40,414 nucleotides of DNA from Rhizobiaceae bacterium (GCA_905339215.1 CAJPFN010000119.1:1-40414), one strand, 5' to 3'; positions 17,330 through 26,296 are shown, counted from the stretch's first letter. Translations and numbers: made by a program. The notes: generated from the sequence alone by a model not told the origin.

Positions 17330-18223
17330 ATGGCATCCGTTCCTTTCGACCAGCTCGAAGGCTTCATCTGGATGAACGGCGAGTTCGTCAAATGGGCCGA
17401 CGCGAAGATCCACGTGCTGACCCACGGGTTGCACTATGCCAGCGCGGTCTTCGAGGGCGAGCGCGCCTACGGTGGCGAGATCTTCAAGCTGACGGAGCAC
17501 ACCGAGCGGCTTCACGAGTCGGGCCGCATCCTCGGTTTCACCATCCCCTACAGCGTCGCCGAGATCGACGACGCCTGCCGTGCCCTGCTGAAAATGCAGG
17601 GCTTCAAGGACGCGTACGTTCGCCCGATCGCCTGGCGCGGATCGGAACAGATGGGCGTGTCGGCACAGAATAACAGGATCAACTGCGCCATCGCCATCTG
17701 GCAGTGGCCGAGCTACTTCGACCCCGCGCAGAAGCTGAAGGGCATCCGCCTCGACATCGCCGAGTATCGCCGCCCCGACCCGCGCACCGCGCCGTCGCGC
17801 GCGAAGGCTGCCGGCCTCTACATGATCTGTACCCTGTCCAAGCACGCCGCCGAGGCGAAGGGCTATGCCGACGCGATGATGTTCGATTGGCGCGGCCGCG
17901 TGGCGGAGGCGACTGGCGCCAACATCTTCTTCGTCAAGGACGGCAAGATCCATACGCCGGATCCTGACTGCTTCCTCAACGGCATCACCCGCAAGACCGT
18001 GGTCGACCTCGCCAAGCGTCGCGGTTTCGAAGTGATCGAACGGGCCATCATGCCGGAGGAACTGGAAGGCTTCGAGCAGTGCTTCCTCACCGGCACCGCT
18101 GCCGAGGTGACGCCGGTTTCCGAGATCGGGCCGTATTCCTTCGAGGTCGGTGCGATCGCGAAGACGTTGATGGAGGACTACTCCGCCGAGGTCCAGCCGA
18201 AGCAGGCGATCGCCGCCGAATAA
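17330..18223 (+). CDS. ilvE: Branched-chain amino acid aminotransferase
   Basis: 297-residue class IV PLP enzyme that interconverts Leu, Ile or Val and their 2-keto acids. The N-terminus FIWMNGEFVKWADAKIHVL and THGLHYASAVFEGERAY are classical. The PLP Lys is Lys159 in SRAKAAGLYM. EATGANIFFVKDGKI and FLTGTAAEVTPV are the cofactor phosphate and substrate regions. The ATG at 17330 is preceded by GGGAGG; the frame is open upstream but without family similarity. Its control region carries the MarR-type operator. An intrinsic terminator follows at 18246. Confidence 0.96.
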   Translation: MASVPFDQLEGFIWMNGEFVKWADAKIHVLTHGLHYASAVFEGERAYGGEIFKLTEHTERLHESGRILGFTIPYSVAEIDDACRALLKMQGFKDAYVRPIAWRGSEQMGVSAQNNRINCAIAIWQWPSYFDPAQKLKGIRLDIAEYRRPDPRTAPSRAKAAGLYMICTLSKHAAEAKGYADAMMFDWRGRVAEATGANIFFVKDGKIHTPDPDCFLNGITRKTVVDLAKRRGFEVIERAIMPEELEGFEQCFLTGTAAEVTPVSEIGPYSFEVGAIAKTLMEDYSAEVQPKQAIAAE

Positions 18224-18245
18224 CCTCCCGGGATGGTCGCGCGAC

Positions 18246-18274
18246 AAGGGCCGGTGGATTTCCGGCCCTTTTTT
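18246..18274 (+). terminator. Intrinsic terminator after ilvE
   Basis: Perfect 9-bp stem AAGGGCCGG / CCGGCCCTT with a 7-base loop, followed by further T residues. It lies 22 bp after the ilvE stop. Confidence 0.9.
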
Positions 18275-18369
18275 GCTGCCGGCGCGCGCTGTTCCTTTGA
18301 CTTTAGTCTAATTCGCGCCTTCTCTATGTGCGCCTGCCGCAACGGCCGGCTTCATCTGAGGGAACGAAC

Positions 18370-18654
18370 ATGGACGCACTTCTTCCAATTATCGTGCAGA
18401 TCATTTCCGGCGTCATCGGCGGACAGGCGGTCGGTGCCGCGGTGAAGCAAGCCGCCATGAGTCAATTGCCCAAGCTGATCAGCGGCGCGGTGGGCGGCGT
18501 GGCCGGCGGGCAGATCCTCGCCTCGGTCATGGGCGATCCCGCCACGGCGGGCGCGCTCGGCGGCCTCGCCGGCGACGCTCTGGGCGGTGTCGGCGGCGGC
18601 GCCATCCTCACCGCCATCGTCGGCATGGTGATGAAGTCCATGAACAAGGGCTGA
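18370..18654 (+). CDS. Small glycine-rich hydrophobic protein
   Basis: 94 residues, nearly all Gly, Ala, Val, Ile and Met in hydrophobic runs: LLPIIVQIISGVIGGQAVG near the N-terminus, LISGAVGGVAGGQILASVMG in the middle and ILTAIVGMVMKSM at the end. The GxxxG-like repeats suggest packed membrane helices or a small glycine-zipper protein. No enzyme motif is present. The ATG at 18370 has GAGGGA upstream. It stands alone between two terminators, so it is its own transcription unit. Related small rhizobial proteins are hypothetical. Confidence 0.7.
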   Translation: MDALLPIIVQIISGVIGGQAVGAAVKQAAMSQLPKLISGAVGGVAGGQILASVMGDPATAGALGGLAGDALGGVGGGAILTAIVGMVMKSMNKG

Positions 18655-18675
18655 CAGAGACCCCCCGGCTCGATG

Positions 18676-18704
18676 AAAGGGGCGGCCCCGCGGCCGCCCC
18701 TTTT
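18676..18704 (+). terminator. Intrinsic terminator after the glycine-rich protein gene
   Basis: Perfect 12-bp arms AAAGGGGCGGCC and GGCCGCCCCTTT around CCGC, ending in TTTT. It lies 21 bp after the stop codon. Confidence 0.9.
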
Positions 18705-18776
18705 GCATACCCGCTCAGAGGTGGACCCGGCGCATTGCATTGCCTATGTGAGGCGCGAGCCAAGCGGAGCGTTTTC

Positions 18777-19418
18777 ATGGGTCAGCTGAGAGCCGGTATC
18801 ATCCCGGTGACGCCCTTCCAGCAGAACTGCACGATCCTGTTCGACGACGAGACCAGGGAAGGAGTGGTCGTCGATCCCGGCGGCGACGTCGACCAGATCC
18901 TCGCCGCACTCGACGCCAACGGCTTGAAGATCGGGGCGATCTGGCTGACGCACGGCCACATCGACCATGCCGGCGGGGCGATGGATCTGAAGGACGCGCT
19001 CGGGGTCGATATCGTCGGCCCGCACGAGGCCGACCGCCAGATGCTGCTCAACATCGAAAACCAGGCGCGGATGTTCGGCGTCGGCGATGCGGTGCGCAAC
19101 TGTACCCCCGATCGCTTCCTGAAGGAGGGCGACAGCGTATCGTTCGGCGACCATGTCTTTGAAGTTCTGCATTGCCCCGGGCACGCGCCCGGTCATGTCG
19201 TCTTCTTCAACCGGGCGGCGAAGTTCGCCCATATCGGCGACGTGTTGTTCAGCGGTTCGATCGGCCGGACGGATCTGCCAGGCGGCGACCACGCGGCGCT
19301 GATCCGGTCGATCAAGGAAAAGCTGTTCCCGCTTGGCGACGATGTCGGCTTCATCTGCGGGCACGGACCCGGCGGGCGTTTCGGCGAGGAACGGCGGTCG
19401 AATCCCTTCCTCGTCTGA
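18777..19418 (+). CDS. MBL-fold hydrolase, glyoxalase II-like (YcbL type)
   Basis: 213 residues. The metal motif THGHIDHAGG (HxHxDH) is near residue 60, with the further ligands in HCPGHAPGH, HIGDVLFSGSIGRTD (bridging Asp) and ICGHGPG. The N-terminal PVTPFQQNCTILFDDE and the SIGRTDLPGGD loop are typical of the short glyoxalase II group, which lacks the C-terminal helical domain that binds glutathione in GloB. It probably hydrolyses a small thioester or similar substrate. The ATG at 18777 has GGAG upstream. Confidence 0.9.
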   Translation: MGQLRAGIIPVTPFQQNCTILFDDETREGVVVDPGGDVDQILAALDANGLKIGAIWLTHGHIDHAGGAMDLKDALGVDIVGPHEADRQMLLNIENQARMFGVGDAVRNCTPDRFLKEGDSVSFGDHVFEVLHCPGHAPGHVVFFNRAAKFAHIGDVLFSGSIGRTDLPGGDHAALIRSIKEKLFPLGDDVGFICGHGPGGRFGEERRSNPFLV

Positions 19419-19436
19419 ATGGAGGCGACCGGCGGA

Positions 19437-19476
19437 CGGCGGTAGCCGCCGCCCGGGATCGTCGGTGCGGACACCG
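19437..19476. terminator. Two small hairpins between convergent genes
   Basis: CGGCGG/CCGCCG with loop TAG (19437-19451) and CGGTG/CACCG with loop CGGA (19463-19476) lie in the 60-bp gap between the MBL hydrolase and BA14K genes. Neither has a T-run. Confidence 0.3.
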
Positions 19477-19478
19477 CT

Positions 19479-19904
19479 TCAGCCGGCGACGCAGAAGCGC
19501 TTGCGGCCGTCATGGCCGGTGTAGGTGCCTGTGCCGGGATCGAAGCTGCGGTAGCGGGCCTCGCAATAGTCGTACCAGGCATCGCTCCATGGCTCGAGCA
19601 CGACGTAGCCGCCGCCGCTGACCGGCCGCGGCGCCGGGGGGAAGTATTCCGGATCGTCGAGCGGGTCGCCCCGGTATATCGGCCCCTTGGGCTCCGGCTG
19701 GGCGAGCGCGCCCATGACGATGGCGCCGACGGCGAGGCCGAGGATGCCTGCCGCGACGAGGTCGGCATCCGAACTGGTGCGCTCGTGATGCGGCCGGCGC
19801 GGCTCGTGGCGGCCGTAGCGGTCCCGCGCCTCTGCCGGTAGCGTCGCCAGCGTGGTCGCCACCACGGCGGCCGTCAGCACGGACGTTCTGAAAATGCGGT
19901 TCAT
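19479..19904 (-). CDS. BA14K family protein
   Basis: 141 residues. A signal peptide (about 1-26, ending PAEA) is followed by an Arg/His-rich stretch RYGRHEPRRPHHER, a hydrophobic helix (about 50-68, LVAAGILGLAVGAIVMGAL) and the BA14K end motif DYCEARYRSFDPGTGTYTGH with Cys residues. BA14K of Brucella is an immunoreactive, lectin-like envelope protein; whether this one binds sugars is untested. The helix may anchor it. AAGGAG precedes the ATG. An 11-bp tandem repeat GGCTGAACG lies about 80-100 bp upstream. Confidence 0.9.
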   Translation of the reverse strand: MNRIFRTSVLTAAVVATTLATLPAEARDRYGRHEPRRPHHERTSSDADLVAAGILGLAVGAIVMGALAQPEPKGPIYRGDPLDDPEYFPPAPRPVSGGGYVVLEPWSDAWYDYCEARYRSFDPGTGTYTGHDGRKRFCVAG

Positions 19905-20063
19905 TGCGGTCTCCTTCGCGTCGGGCGAGGTTGAGGCCCCAAAAGGGGGACCCGACGGTCGAGGCGGACGCTAGGGAGTATGGGCTGAACGCAGGCTGAA
20001 CGTCGGATCTGATCCGTTCCCGCCCGGCACGCTCTTGGTGGAAACCGCAACAACTTAATCTCA

Positions 20064-20118
20064 TCGGCGCGCACGCGCCGACGATCCAGATGCGCATGAA
20101 CCGGGGCCGGAGCCCCGG
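20064..20118 (-). terminator. Hairpins downstream of the first cold shock gene
   Basis: Two hairpins: CCGGGGC/GCCCCGG at 20101-20118, whose minus-strand loop is TCCG (a UNCG-type tetraloop), and TCGGCGCG/CGCGCCGA at 20064-20081. They lie downstream of the leftward csp gene, with only short T-containing sequence after them. Confidence 0.4.
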
Positions 20119-20139
20119 GAGTGACGGTCGCGGGCCGGC

Positions 20140-20352
20140 TCAGCCGATCCGCAGGTTGACCGCCTTAGGACCCTTGCCGCGTTTGTCCGGCTCGGTATCG
20201 AACGTCACCTTCTGTCCGTCTTCGAGGCCGGGAAGGCCGGAGGCCTGCACCGCGGAGATATGGACGAACACATCCTTCGCCCCGTCGTCCGGCGTGATGA
20301 AGCCGAAGCCTTTGGCATGGTTGAAGAACTTGACAGTGCCGGATTGCGGCAT
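20140..20352 (-). CDS. Cold shock protein (CspA family), copy 1
   Basis: 70-residue single OB-fold protein that binds single-stranded RNA and DNA and melts mRNA structure. RNP1 is KGFGFI and RNP2 is VFVHIS. The ATG at 20352 has AGGAG upstream and gives the family N-terminus [10 protein letters not shown]; an ATG 17 codons earlier only adds non-conserved sequence. It differs from copy 2 (21097-21309) at 15 of 70 positions, so the two are recent paralogues. The CSP name does not prove cold induction. Confidence 0.95.
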   Translation of the reverse strand: MPQSGTVKFFNHAKGFGFITPDDGAKDVFVHISAVQASGLPGLEDGQKVTFDTEPDKRGKGPKAVNLRIG

Positions 20353-20790
20353 GGGAGACTCCTCTGATCCCATCTCATCATGTCTGCCGGGCAACGCCCG
20401 CACAGGCTCGGCCGATCGCTGGAGGAGCAGAAACAGGCATCGCGCCGGAGCTCTGCCGAAGCTCTCTCGTTTCGCGATCCCTAGGATGGGACATTTCCCT
20501 ATCCGAGGCAGGCCATTCCGGTCTCCGGGCCGGCAACCGCCCGAACGGGAATTTTGTCCTCTATTTTTTCAAAGCGGGCAAGAGAAACTTTGCCTATGGC
20601 CCTTGACGTCCCCAATGGTCGTAGCCGGTCCGATTCGAATCGTTGGGGACGGCATGTTTCAGGTCCTGTGTCTTTGTGAATTGCCGGGATTGTGGCCGGG
20701 ACTATTTTAGCCTGCAGCGTTCGCCCTTCTCACGGCATGCGGACGCCTGGAAGTGAACACCATGCTTTCGCCCGTTTACGGAGAAAGCCC
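20353..20790. promoter_or_regulatory. Intergenic region between csp copy 1 and the 72-residue orphan
   Basis: This 438-bp divergent gap must hold the promoters of both genes and a probable long csp leader. Its main feature is an inverted repeat at 20607-20651. AT-rich stretches occur near 20549-20570. I see no open frame with a good start and no clear -35/-10 pair. Confidence 0.4.
20607..20651. repeat. Inverted repeat enclosing a 12-bp palindrome
   Basis: Outer arms CGTCCCCAA (20607-20615) and TTGGGGACG (20643-20651) enclose the perfect palindrome CGATTCGAATCG (20631-20642), which contains two overlapping GANTC sites. It could be an operator or a structured leader of the csp gene. Confidence 0.6.
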
Positions 20791-21009
20791 ATGACACATC
20801 CCGGTACTGCCAGTCCCGACCAGTTGGCCATCCTGGCCGCCGCACTCGATGAATATTGCGCCGAAGCGGGAATCGGACCAGTCAGCGCCGCGCGAGAGGA
20901 CGCCGCCCGGCTGGTCTTCGACCTCTTCAATCGCGGCGTCGACGGTCTGGACGACCTGAAGGCGGCGCTCAGGGCGCGGTCGCGAGCCGAATTGTCTGTC
21001 TACGGGTAG
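20791..21009 (+). CDS. Small conserved protein of unknown function
   Basis: 72 residues from the ATG at 20791, which has GGAGAAAG upstream. The sequence is mostly helical and acidic: DQLAILAAALDEYCAEAGI, then AREDAARLVFDLFNRGVDGL, then a final DLKAALRARSR. It looks like a small helical bundle. Similar short proteins are common in rhizobia and carry no function. It sits on the opposite strand between two csp paralogues. Confidence 0.7.
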   Translation: MTHPGTASPDQLAILAAALDEYCAEAGIGPVSAAREDAARLVFDLFNRGVDGLDDLKAALRARSRAELSVYG

Positions 21010-21034
21010 GCGCTGGCGTCACGCATAGAACCGC

Positions 21035-21065
21035 AAATAAAAAAGCACGGCGCAAGGCGCCGTGC
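21035..21065 (-). terminator. Intrinsic terminator of csp copy 2
   Basis: Read leftward: stem GCACGGCGC / GCGCCGTGC (21045-21053 and 21057-21065) with a 3-base loop, then a run of six T followed by ATTT. It ends the leftward csp gene and may also serve the facing 72-residue gene. Confidence 0.92.
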
Positions 21066-21096
21066 CCCTGGTCCTGTCGATGCAGCGACGCGAGGC

Positions 21097-21309
21097 TCAG
21101 CCGGCGCGCAGATTGACCGCCTTCGGGCCCTTGCCCATGCGGTCCGGCTCGACGTCGAAGGTCACCTTCTGGCCGTCGACGAGGGTGCGCATGCCCGACG
21201 CCTCGATCGCGGAGATGTGGACGAACACGTCCTTTGCCCCGCCGTCCGGCGTGATGAAGCCGAAACCCTTGGTTGCGTTGAAGAATTTTACGGTGCCGGT
21301 CTGAGCCAT
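21097..21309 (-). CDS. Cold shock protein (CspA family), copy 2
   Basis: 70 residues, single OB fold, with RNP1 KGFGFI and RNP2 VFVHIS. It starts [10 protein letters not shown], has AAGGAG upstream and a strong terminator downstream, so it is a monocistronic unit. It is a paralogue of copy 1 with most changes in the 35-58 loop region, which could shift RNA preference. Confidence 0.96.
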   Translation of the reverse strand: MAQTGTVKFFNATKGFGFITPDGGAKDVFVHISAIEASGMRTLVDGQKVTFDVEPDRMGKGPKAVNLRAG

Positions 21310-21709
21310 GGGAGAACTCCTTCACCCGTGTGCAAATGAAGACCTTCTACCGGTTGGCGGCGGCGGAAGGCCGGTGGTCTTGGCGGTCATGCTGTCGCGC
21401 ATGATGTCACCCCCCGCCAAAGAGGGGCCGTCAGATATTCACAGTGTCGGGGAAAGGGTCGTCAAAACGTCCAGTCTCCGGGTCAGCAAATGCCCGAACA
21501 GCCAAAACTATCGCACGGTTGTATGACCCTTGCAAGATACTCCGGAAATTCAGTGAGTTGGCATGCTGCGAGTCGTCCTCTGCCGGCGCAGGTGACGTCG
21601 GGTGATGGCCATCGCCTGTTGCCCACAGATCCCGCGCGCAACGCCTCAAGATGCGCCCGCAGTTGTCTGCAGGCCGCTGACAGGATGCAGAGCGCCTCAT
21701 GACCCACCG
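21310..21709 (-). promoter_or_regulatory. Intergenic region upstream of csp copy 2
   Basis: This 400-bp gap lies between the csp start and the end of the CapA-like gene, both leftward. It should hold the csp promoter and leader. I see no convincing gene, repeat or terminator in it. Confidence 0.3.
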
Positions 21710-22759
21710 TCATTCCGTGCCGAGCACGGCGTCGAGCCGTGCCGACACCTTGCGTCGAAGATCGCGCGGAAGCTCGTCGATCGGCGCCAGCCTTTCGCGC
21801 CGGCCCTCCCGCATCCGCACAAACGGCACCATGGCGTGCTGCACAATCCGGCCGCGGCGAGGACCATCGCCGGCGACATCGACGACGAGAAGGGCACTGA
21901 TGCGCAGAGGCCAGCGCGTGCGCGACCAGGCCGTGCCGAGGAAGTCGCCGAGCCCATAGGCGACGAGGCCGTCTCCCAGGCGCTCGACGGGCTGGATGAC
22001 GTGGGCGTGGTGGCCGACCACCAGGCGCGCGCCGGCGTTGACGAGGCGGCGTGCCGTCGCCCGCGTTGCCGCGCGCGGAAAATGCCGGAACTCCCAGTCC
22101 CAATGCGGCACGGCGCAATGCAGGTCAGCCATTCCGCCTCTGGCACCGTCCGTACGGCGGTCGTCATGCGGATGCGGGGCGGTGCGGATGCGGGCCGCGA
22201 ACTCTTCCCGCGGCGCGTTGTGCCACTGCGAATAGGCGTCGAAGGAGACCGTGAGCCCGCCCGCAGCAATCTTCGGGGGCGTTTCGTGCACCGCCAGCCC
22301 GACCGCATGGGCCCCGAGCCTGGCGATCGCCTCGCGGCTCGCCGCGAAACCGGCGTGTCCCTGATCCAGCGCGTGGTTGTTCGCCAGCGACAGCACGGCG
22401 CGTGACGGCTCCACGGACGCTGCGCCGAGGGCTTCCGCCAGGAATGCCGCGCTCATCGCGTGGCGGACGCCGACCAGCGTGCCGAGCCGGGCGTTTGCCC
22501 TGGACACCACGGGGCTTTCGCAGTTGAGGACAGTAAGGTCGGCGTCGCGGAAGAGCGCCTGCAACTCGGCATCGACGATCGGGAGTGCGCGGTTGGCGAC
22601 CGCCGACAGGTCTCCGGCAAAGACGAGGCGGACCGCATCGGCGGGCTTCTCCGGCGCACGACGTGGCGCGAGGTGGAATCCCGACCTGTCGCCACGCAGC
22701 GACGGACGGAGGAAGCGGGGCAGCCAGGTCAGGCGATAGGACAGCGGGTAGTTGGACAC
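21710..22759 (-). CDS. CapA-like protein (poly-gamma-glutamate/metallophosphoesterase fold)
   Basis: 349 residues. The CapA fold is seen from LVFAGDLSAVANRALPIVD (metal-binding Asp) through LTVLNCESPVVS, VLSLANNHALDQGHAGF (NNH motif) and VVGHHAHVIQPVERLGDGLVAYGLGDF near residue 270. CapA/PgsA proteins belong to the calcineurin-like phosphatase group and are linked to capsule or poly-glutamate synthesis, but lone members have unknown substrates. No signal peptide is seen, unlike PgsA. The start is GTG at 22759 with AAGGA upstream. It diverges from uvrB. Confidence 0.85.
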   Translation of the reverse strand: MSNYPLSYRLTWLPRFLRPSLRGDRSGFHLAPRRAPEKPADAVRLVFAGDLSAVANRALPIVDAELQALFRDADLTVLNCESPVVSRANARLGTLVGVRHAMSAAFLAEALGAASVEPSRAVLSLANNHALDQGHAGFAASREAIARLGAHAVGLAVHETPPKIAAGGLTVSFDAYSQWHNAPREEFAARIRTAPHPHDDRRTDGARGGMADLHCAVPHWDWEFRHFPRAATRATARRLVNAGARLVVGHHAHVIQPVERLGDGLVAYGLGDFLGTAWSRTRWPLRISALLVVDVAGDGPRRGRIVQHAMVPFVRMREGRRERLAPIDELPRDLRRKVSARLDAVLGTE

Positions 22760-22949
22760 CTCGTCCTTCTAAGTCCGGACATGCCTCATGAGAAGCCCGC
22801 CTTCTCTCGGCAGCACCGATCCTTTCGGCGATAAGTGCAATGACGGACTTTGCAGCTCCTGACAGCCTGTTGTCAGGATGCCGGCGCGGGACACCGCCCG
22901 GCGAGCGGCGAGCCTTTCAATCGCCACGGACTCCGCCCATATTCGCCTC

Positions 22950-25900
22950 ATGGCCAGATCATCCGACAAGAAGCCCGCCGGCGCGGCTGGTGAACAGCGT
23001 TTCGGCGCCCGTACACGACGCAGCCCGCTGACCGATTATCTCGATGCGGCCGAGCCGCTGGAGCGCAACGGTTTCGCCGAGGCGCCGCAGGCGCCCCTCA
23101 CCGGTGCGCCGCTGTCAGGCTCCATCGCCGACTGGGCCGAGCAGATCGCGCGCGAGGCCGACGCCTCGACGCCGGGCGGCGCTCCGGCGAAGGCGAGGGG
23201 AGGCTCCGCCCGGCCGGCAAAGAAGGTCCCCGAGCGATCCGAGGCGCCGACCCGGACCGCGCGCGGCACCTCGATGGGCGGCGCGGCCTCGGCGAAGGAG
23301 CGGTCGGCGGCGGGCCTCAATCCGGTCGCCGGCCTCGACATCAGCCTAGAGGACGCCGAGGCGCTGCCGCAGTCGGGCGTCACCGCCACCGTCGAGGCGC
23401 TGTCGAAGCTGATCGAAAGCGGCAATCCGCTGCACAAGAACGGGCAGATCTGGACGCCCCACCGCCCGGAGCGGCCGGAGAAGTCGGAAGGCGGCATCCG
23501 CATCGTCATGCAGTCGGAGTTCGAGCCGGCCGGAGACCAGCCGACGGCGATCCGCGACCTCGTCGAGGGCGTCGAGCGCGCCGACCGCACCCAGGTGCTG
23601 CTCGGCGTCACCGGCTCGGGCAAGACATTCACCATGGCCAAGGTCATCGAGGAGACGCAGCGCCCGGCGCTGATCCTGGCGCCGAACAAGACGCTCGCTG
23701 CCCAGCTCTACGGCGAGTTCAAGCAGTTTTTCCCGGACAACGCGGTTGAGTATTTCGTCTCCTACTACGACTATTACCAGCCGGAGGCCTACGTTCCGCG
23801 CACCGATACCTACATCGAGAAGGAATCGTCGATCAACGAGCAGATCGACCGCATGCGCCACTCGGCGACGCGCTCGCTGCTCGAGCGCGACGACGTCGTC
23901 ATCGTCGCCTCGGTGTCGTGCATCTACGGTATCGGCTCGGTCGAGACCTATACGGCGATGACCTTCCAGATGCAGGTCGGCGACCGGCTCGACCAGCGCC
24001 AGCTGCTGGCCGATCTCGTCGCCCAGCAGTACAAGCGGCAGGACGCCAATTTCGTCCGCGGTTCGTTTCGCGTGCGCGGCGACACGATCGAGATCTTCCC
24101 GGCGCACCTCGAGGATTCGGCGTGGCGGATCACCATGTTCGGCGACGAGATCGAGGCGATCACCGAGTTCGACCCGCTCACCGGCAAGAAGTCCGGCGAG
24201 TTGAAGAGCGTCAAGATCTACGCCAACTCGCACTACGTGACACCGCGGCCGACGCTCAACCAGGCGATCAGGTCGATCAAGGAGGAGCTCGTCCACAGGC
24301 TGGCAGAACTCGAGCGCGCCGGACGCCTGCTGGAGGCGCAGCGGCTGGAGCAGCGCACACGCTTCGACCTGGAGATGCTCGAGGCCACCGGCTCCTGCGC
24401 CGGCATCGAGAACTACTCGCGCTACCTCACCGGCCGCAAGCCGGGCGAGCCGCCGCCGACGCTGTTCGAATACATCCCCGACAATGCGCTGATCTTCATC
24501 GACGAGAGCCACGTCACTGTGCCGCAGATCGGCGGCATGTACCGCGGCGACTTCCGCCGCAAGGCGACGCTGGCCGAATACGGATTCCGCCTGCCGTCGT
24601 GCATGGACAACCGGCCGCTGCGCTTCGAGGAGTGGGATGCCATGCGCCCGCTCACCGTCGCGGTGTCGGCGACCCCGGGCGCCTGGGAGATGGAGCAGGC
24701 GGGCGGCGTGTTCGCCGAGCAGGTGATCCGCCCGACCGGCCTGATCGACCCGCCGGTCGAGGTGCGCCCGGCCAAGGCGCAGGTCGACGACGTGCTCGGG
24801 GAGATTCGCGAAACGGCGAAGCGCGGCTACCGCACGCTGGTGACCGTGCTGACCAAGCGGATGGCCGAGGATCTGACTGAGTACCTGCACGAGAACGGCG
24901 TGCGAGTGCGCTACATGCACTCCGACATCGAGACGCTGGAGCGCATCGAGATCATCCGCGACCTCAGGCTCGGCGCCTTCGACGTGCTGGTCGGCATCAA
25001 CCTCCTGCGCGAAGGGCTCGACATCCCCGAATGCGGACTGGTGGCGATCCTCGACGCCGACAAGGAAGGCTTTCTGCGCTCGGAGACGTCGCTCATCCAG
25101 ACCATCGGCCGCGCCGCGCGCAACGTCGATGGCCGCGTCATCCTTTATGCCGACCAAGTCACCGGCTCGATGGAGCGGGCCATGGCCGAGACCCAGCGCC
25201 GCCGCGAGAAGCAGATGGCCTGGAACGAGGCCAACGGCATCACGCCCGAAAGCGTCAAGTCGCGTATCGCCGACATCCTCGACAGCGTCTACGAGCGCGA
25301 CCACGTGCGCGCCGACATCTCCGGCTTCGCCGAGAGCCAGGGCGCGCTCATGGGCAGCAATCTCAAGGCACATCTCGAGTATCTGCAGAAGAAGATGCGC
25401 GACGCGGCAGCCGACCTGAACTTCGAGGAGGCGGCAAGGCTGCGCGACGAGATCAAACGGCTGACCGAGATGGAACTCGCCGTTTCCGACGACCCTCTTG
25501 CTCGCGAGGTCGAGAGCCAGAGCCCGTCCTCGGGCAGGGAGAAGGGCAAGCACAACAAGGGCCGGGCGCTGCACCGCGCCGTCGACGATGGCGAGCCGTC
25601 GAAGTCGCTGTTCGCCAAGCCAAATCTCGACGAGATGGGCACCTCGGGTGATCACGCGACGCCGGCCGGCGCAATGCCGCGTTCGCTGTTCAAGAAGCAG
25701 TCGCATCGCGAGGCCCACGCCTCGGATCTCGGCGTTCGTGACGAGACCGGCCCGTCACTCTTCCGCAAGAACAGCCTCGACGAGATGACCGTGCGCCGCA
25801 CGGAGAAACCGGTGGAGGGCAATCGCCCGGCGAAACCCGTGTCGATCGATGTTCGCGCAACCGGCGTCGGGCGACCCGGCGAAAACGAAGCGGCCCCTGT

Positions 25901-25997
25901 CCGCCGCGAGCGCGCCGGAATCGGCTCCTACGAGGATCCTGCGGACGAGCGGAAGCGAAGGGGGCGACCGAAGAAGAGCGGCCGGCCCGGCCGGTAG
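22950..25997 (+). CDS. uvrB: Excinuclease ABC subunit B with long N- and C-terminal extensions
   Basis: 1015 residues against about 670 in E. coli. UvrB is the damage-verifying helicase of nucleotide excision repair. An extra N-terminal region (about 1-185) with Ala/Arg-rich linkers precedes the core. The core has Walker A GVTGSGKT (219-226), the beta-hairpin [28 protein letters not shown] and [13 protein letters not shown], then the UVR domain (about 805-840) that contacts UvrA and UvrC. A tail of about 175 residues has three SLFxK motifs at 886, 912 and 936. The ATG at 22950 gives a rhizobial-type start but no clear ribosome binding site; an in-frame ATG at 22878 exists. Confidence 0.96.
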   Translation: MARSSDKKPAGAAGEQRFGARTRRSPLTDYLDAAEPLERNGFAEAPQAPLTGAPLSGSIADWAEQIAREADASTPGGAPAKARGGSARPAKKVPERSEAPTRTARGTSMGGAASAKERSAAGLNPVAGLDISLEDAEALPQSGVTATVEALSKLIESGNPLHKNGQIWTPHRPERPEKSEGGIRIVMQSEFEPAGDQPTAIRDLVEGVERADRTQVLLGVTGSGKTFTMAKVIEETQRPALILAPNKTLAAQLYGEFKQFFPDNAVEYFVSYYDYYQPEAYVPRTDTYIEKESSINEQIDRMRHSATRSLLERDDVVIVASVSCIYGIGSVETYTAMTFQMQVGDRLDQRQLLADLVAQQYKRQDANFVRGSFRVRGDTIEIFPAHLEDSAWRITMFGDEIEAITEFDPLTGKKSGELKSVKIYANSHYVTPRPTLNQAIRSIKEELVHRLAELERAGRLLEAQRLEQRTRFDLEMLEATGSCAGIENYSRYLTGRKPGEPPPTLFEYIPDNALIFIDESHVTVPQIGGMYRGDFRRKATLAEYGFRLPSCMDNRPLRFEEWDAMRPLTVAVSATPGAWEMEQAGGVFAEQVIRPTGLIDPPVEVRPAKAQVDDVLGEIRETAKRGYRTLVTVLTKRMAEDLTEYLHENGVRVRYMHSDIETLERIEIIRDLRLGAFDVLVGINLLREGLDIPECGLVAILDADKEGFLRSETSLIQTIGRAARNVDGRVILYADQVTGSMERAMAETQRRREKQMAWNEANGITPESVKSRIADILDSVYERDHVRADISGFAESQGALMGSNLKAHLEYLQKKMRDAAADLNFEEAARLRDEIKRLTEMELAVSDDPLAREVESQSPSSGREKGKHNKGRALHRAVDDGEPSKSLFAKPNLDEMGTSGDHATPAGAMPRSLFKKQSHREAHASDLGVRDETGPSLFRKNSLDEMTVRRTEKPVEGNRPAKPVSIDVRATGVGRPGENEAAPVRRERAGIGSYEDPADERKRRGRPKKSGRPGR

Positions 25998-26062
25998 GGC
26001 ACTTCCCGCACAACGCCGTCGTCCCTGACAGGGGGCGATAGCGACTGTCGCGCCAGCCCTTC

Positions 26063-26296
26063 TCAGAGGCAGGCGGCGTCGAAACCGGCGTTGACGAGAT
26101 CGAGGGGCAGGCGGTGCCCTTGCTTCCACCGGCTCCCGACATTCGCCTTGACGGCGGCGCGGCGCGCGTCGCCCGCGGCATAGCCCGCGGCGGCGCTGAC
26201 CGCGTCGGCCACCGAAAGGATCGCCGTCCGCGCATCCTCGTCGAGGTCGCGGAAGTCCGTTTCGGGCATGATGGGGATTCTCGTGTTGGTACCCAT
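26063..26296 (-). CDS. Small protein of unknown function
   Basis: 77 residues from the ATG at 26296, which has GGAGG 7 bp upstream, a strong sign that it is real. The sequence is helical and Ala-rich: ETDFRDLDEDARTAILSVAD, then SAAAGYAAGDARRAAVKANVG, ending LVNAGFDAACL. It has no signal peptide or membrane helix. I do not recognise it. It converges with uvrB across 65 bp. Confidence 0.65.
   Translation of the reverse strand: MGTNTRIPIMPETDFRDLDEDARTAILSVADAVSAAAGYAAGDARRAAVKANVGSRWKQGHRLPLDLVNAGFDAACL

Noticed and set aside
20608-20650. tRNA-like segment with complementary ends GTCCCCAA/TTGGGGAC and a TTCGAATC-like loop
   Set aside because: It is only 43 bases long, has no anticodon arm and the T-stem does not pair, so it is not a tRNA. 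It is listed as an inverted repeat.
23346-25718. 790-codon open frame antisense to uvrB
   Set aside because: It mirrors the third-position GC bias of uvrB and has no family similarity; it is a shadow frame.
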